Positions 6,481 through 6,678 of a stretch of 6,678 nt of DNA are shown here, in pieces. Position 1 is the stretch's first letter, and every line of letters starts with the position of its first letter. The notes under the pieces are model-generated. The model saw nothing but the letters and a program-made list of their open reading frames with translations. It was not told the DNA's origin and ran no database searches. Both the position numbers and the translations under genes were made by a program. The DNA comes from Desulfobacteraceae bacterium (GTDB lineage: Bacteria > Desulfobacterota > DSM-4660 > Desulfatiglandales > Desulfatiglandaceae): contig JABMQV010000172.1 in assembly GCA_013203065.1 (NCBI GenBank), positions 1 to 6,678 on the forward strand, in the 5' to 3' direction.

Positions 6481-6678
6481 ATGCTTCAGTACGTATTCAA
6501 GCGCCTACTCTCAACCGTCCCGGTCCTGATCGGCATTTCCCTTTTGCTGTTCTTTATGCTGCGGATGCTCCCTGGAGATCCGGCCCAAGTGCTCGCCGGT
6601 CAAATGGCGACGCCGGAGGAGGTCGAGCTCATCCGCCACCAGCTCGGACTCGACCGGCCTATCCACATACAGTACGCC
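6481..6678 (+). CDS. ABC transporter permease, DppB/OppB type (N-terminal part, cut by window end)
   Basis: The open frame from ATG at 6481 runs off the window after 66 codons. It opens with MLQYVFKRLLSTVPVLIGIS, followed by a first membrane helix (about 10-28) and MLRMLPGDPAQVLAG at 26-40, then TPEEVELIRHQLGLDRPIH at 44-62. This arrangement, with the LPGDP motif after helix 1 and the LGLDRP segment, is typical of the first permease subunit of dipeptide/oligopeptide/nickel importers. The full protein usually has slightly over 300 residues and six helices. The ribosome binding site is weak (GAAAAG at 6471-6476; AGGA at 6462-6465 is rather far). It lies 139 bases after the binding-protein gene in the same direction. 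A second permease and ATPases would be expected beyond the window. Confidence 0.92.
   Translation, partial: MLQYVFKRLLSTVPVLIGISLLLFFMLRMLPGDPAQVLAGQMATPEEVELIRHQLGLDRPIHIQYA

Overview
The window looks like chromosomal DNA of a Gram-negative (diderm) bacterium of roughly balanced GC content. The best evidence for a diderm is the substrate-binding protein at 4782-6341: it has a Sec signal ending in AWA and no lipobox cysteine, so it should be a free periplasmic protein rather than a membrane-anchored lipoprotein. Gene style and the GGAAT/ATTCC intergenic repeat recall anaerobic Desulfobacterota (former Deltaproteobacteria), but this is an impression from memory and not a firm assignment.

Layout: (1) 1-183 is non-coding leader. 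(2) 184-1062 (+) encodes a ten-helix EamA/DMT-family transporter that starts at TTG. (3) 1063-1287 is a convergent intergenic region with a striking palindrome made of GGAAT/ATTCC units. (4) 1288-2466 (-) encodes an M20D-type amidohydrolase/aminoacylase. (5) 2467-2691 is a divergent promoter region with a good sigma-70-like promoter and a candidate operator. (6) 2692-3390 (+) encodes a GntR-family regulator with an FCD ligand domain. (7) 3391-3559 is a gap with no clear gene. (8) 3560-4765 (+) encodes a binuclear-metal amidohydrolase of the imidazolonepropionase/Xaa-Pro and Xaa-Arg dipeptidase-like group. (9) 4782-6341 (+) encodes a family 5 (dipeptide/oligopeptide-type) ABC substrate-binding protein. 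(10) 6342-6480 holds a strong RNA hairpin. (11) 6481 to the window end (+) is the first 66 codons of a DppB/OppB-type permease; the rest of the transporter lies outside.

Taken together, 1288 to 6678 reads as a local scavenging module. A periplasmic binding protein and ABC permease import a peptide-like or N-acyl amino acid-like compound. Two unrelated cytoplasmic metallohydrolases (M20 and amidohydrolase superfamily) cleave amide bonds. A GntR/FCD regulator sits between them and probably controls the divergent promoters. The EamA gene may export a product, but it is convergent to the module and need not belong to it. The substrate cannot be told from sequence alone. I see no phage, IS, CRISPR, tRNA or rRNA, and no clear sign of a wholly new system; the points most worth checking are regulatory and structural.
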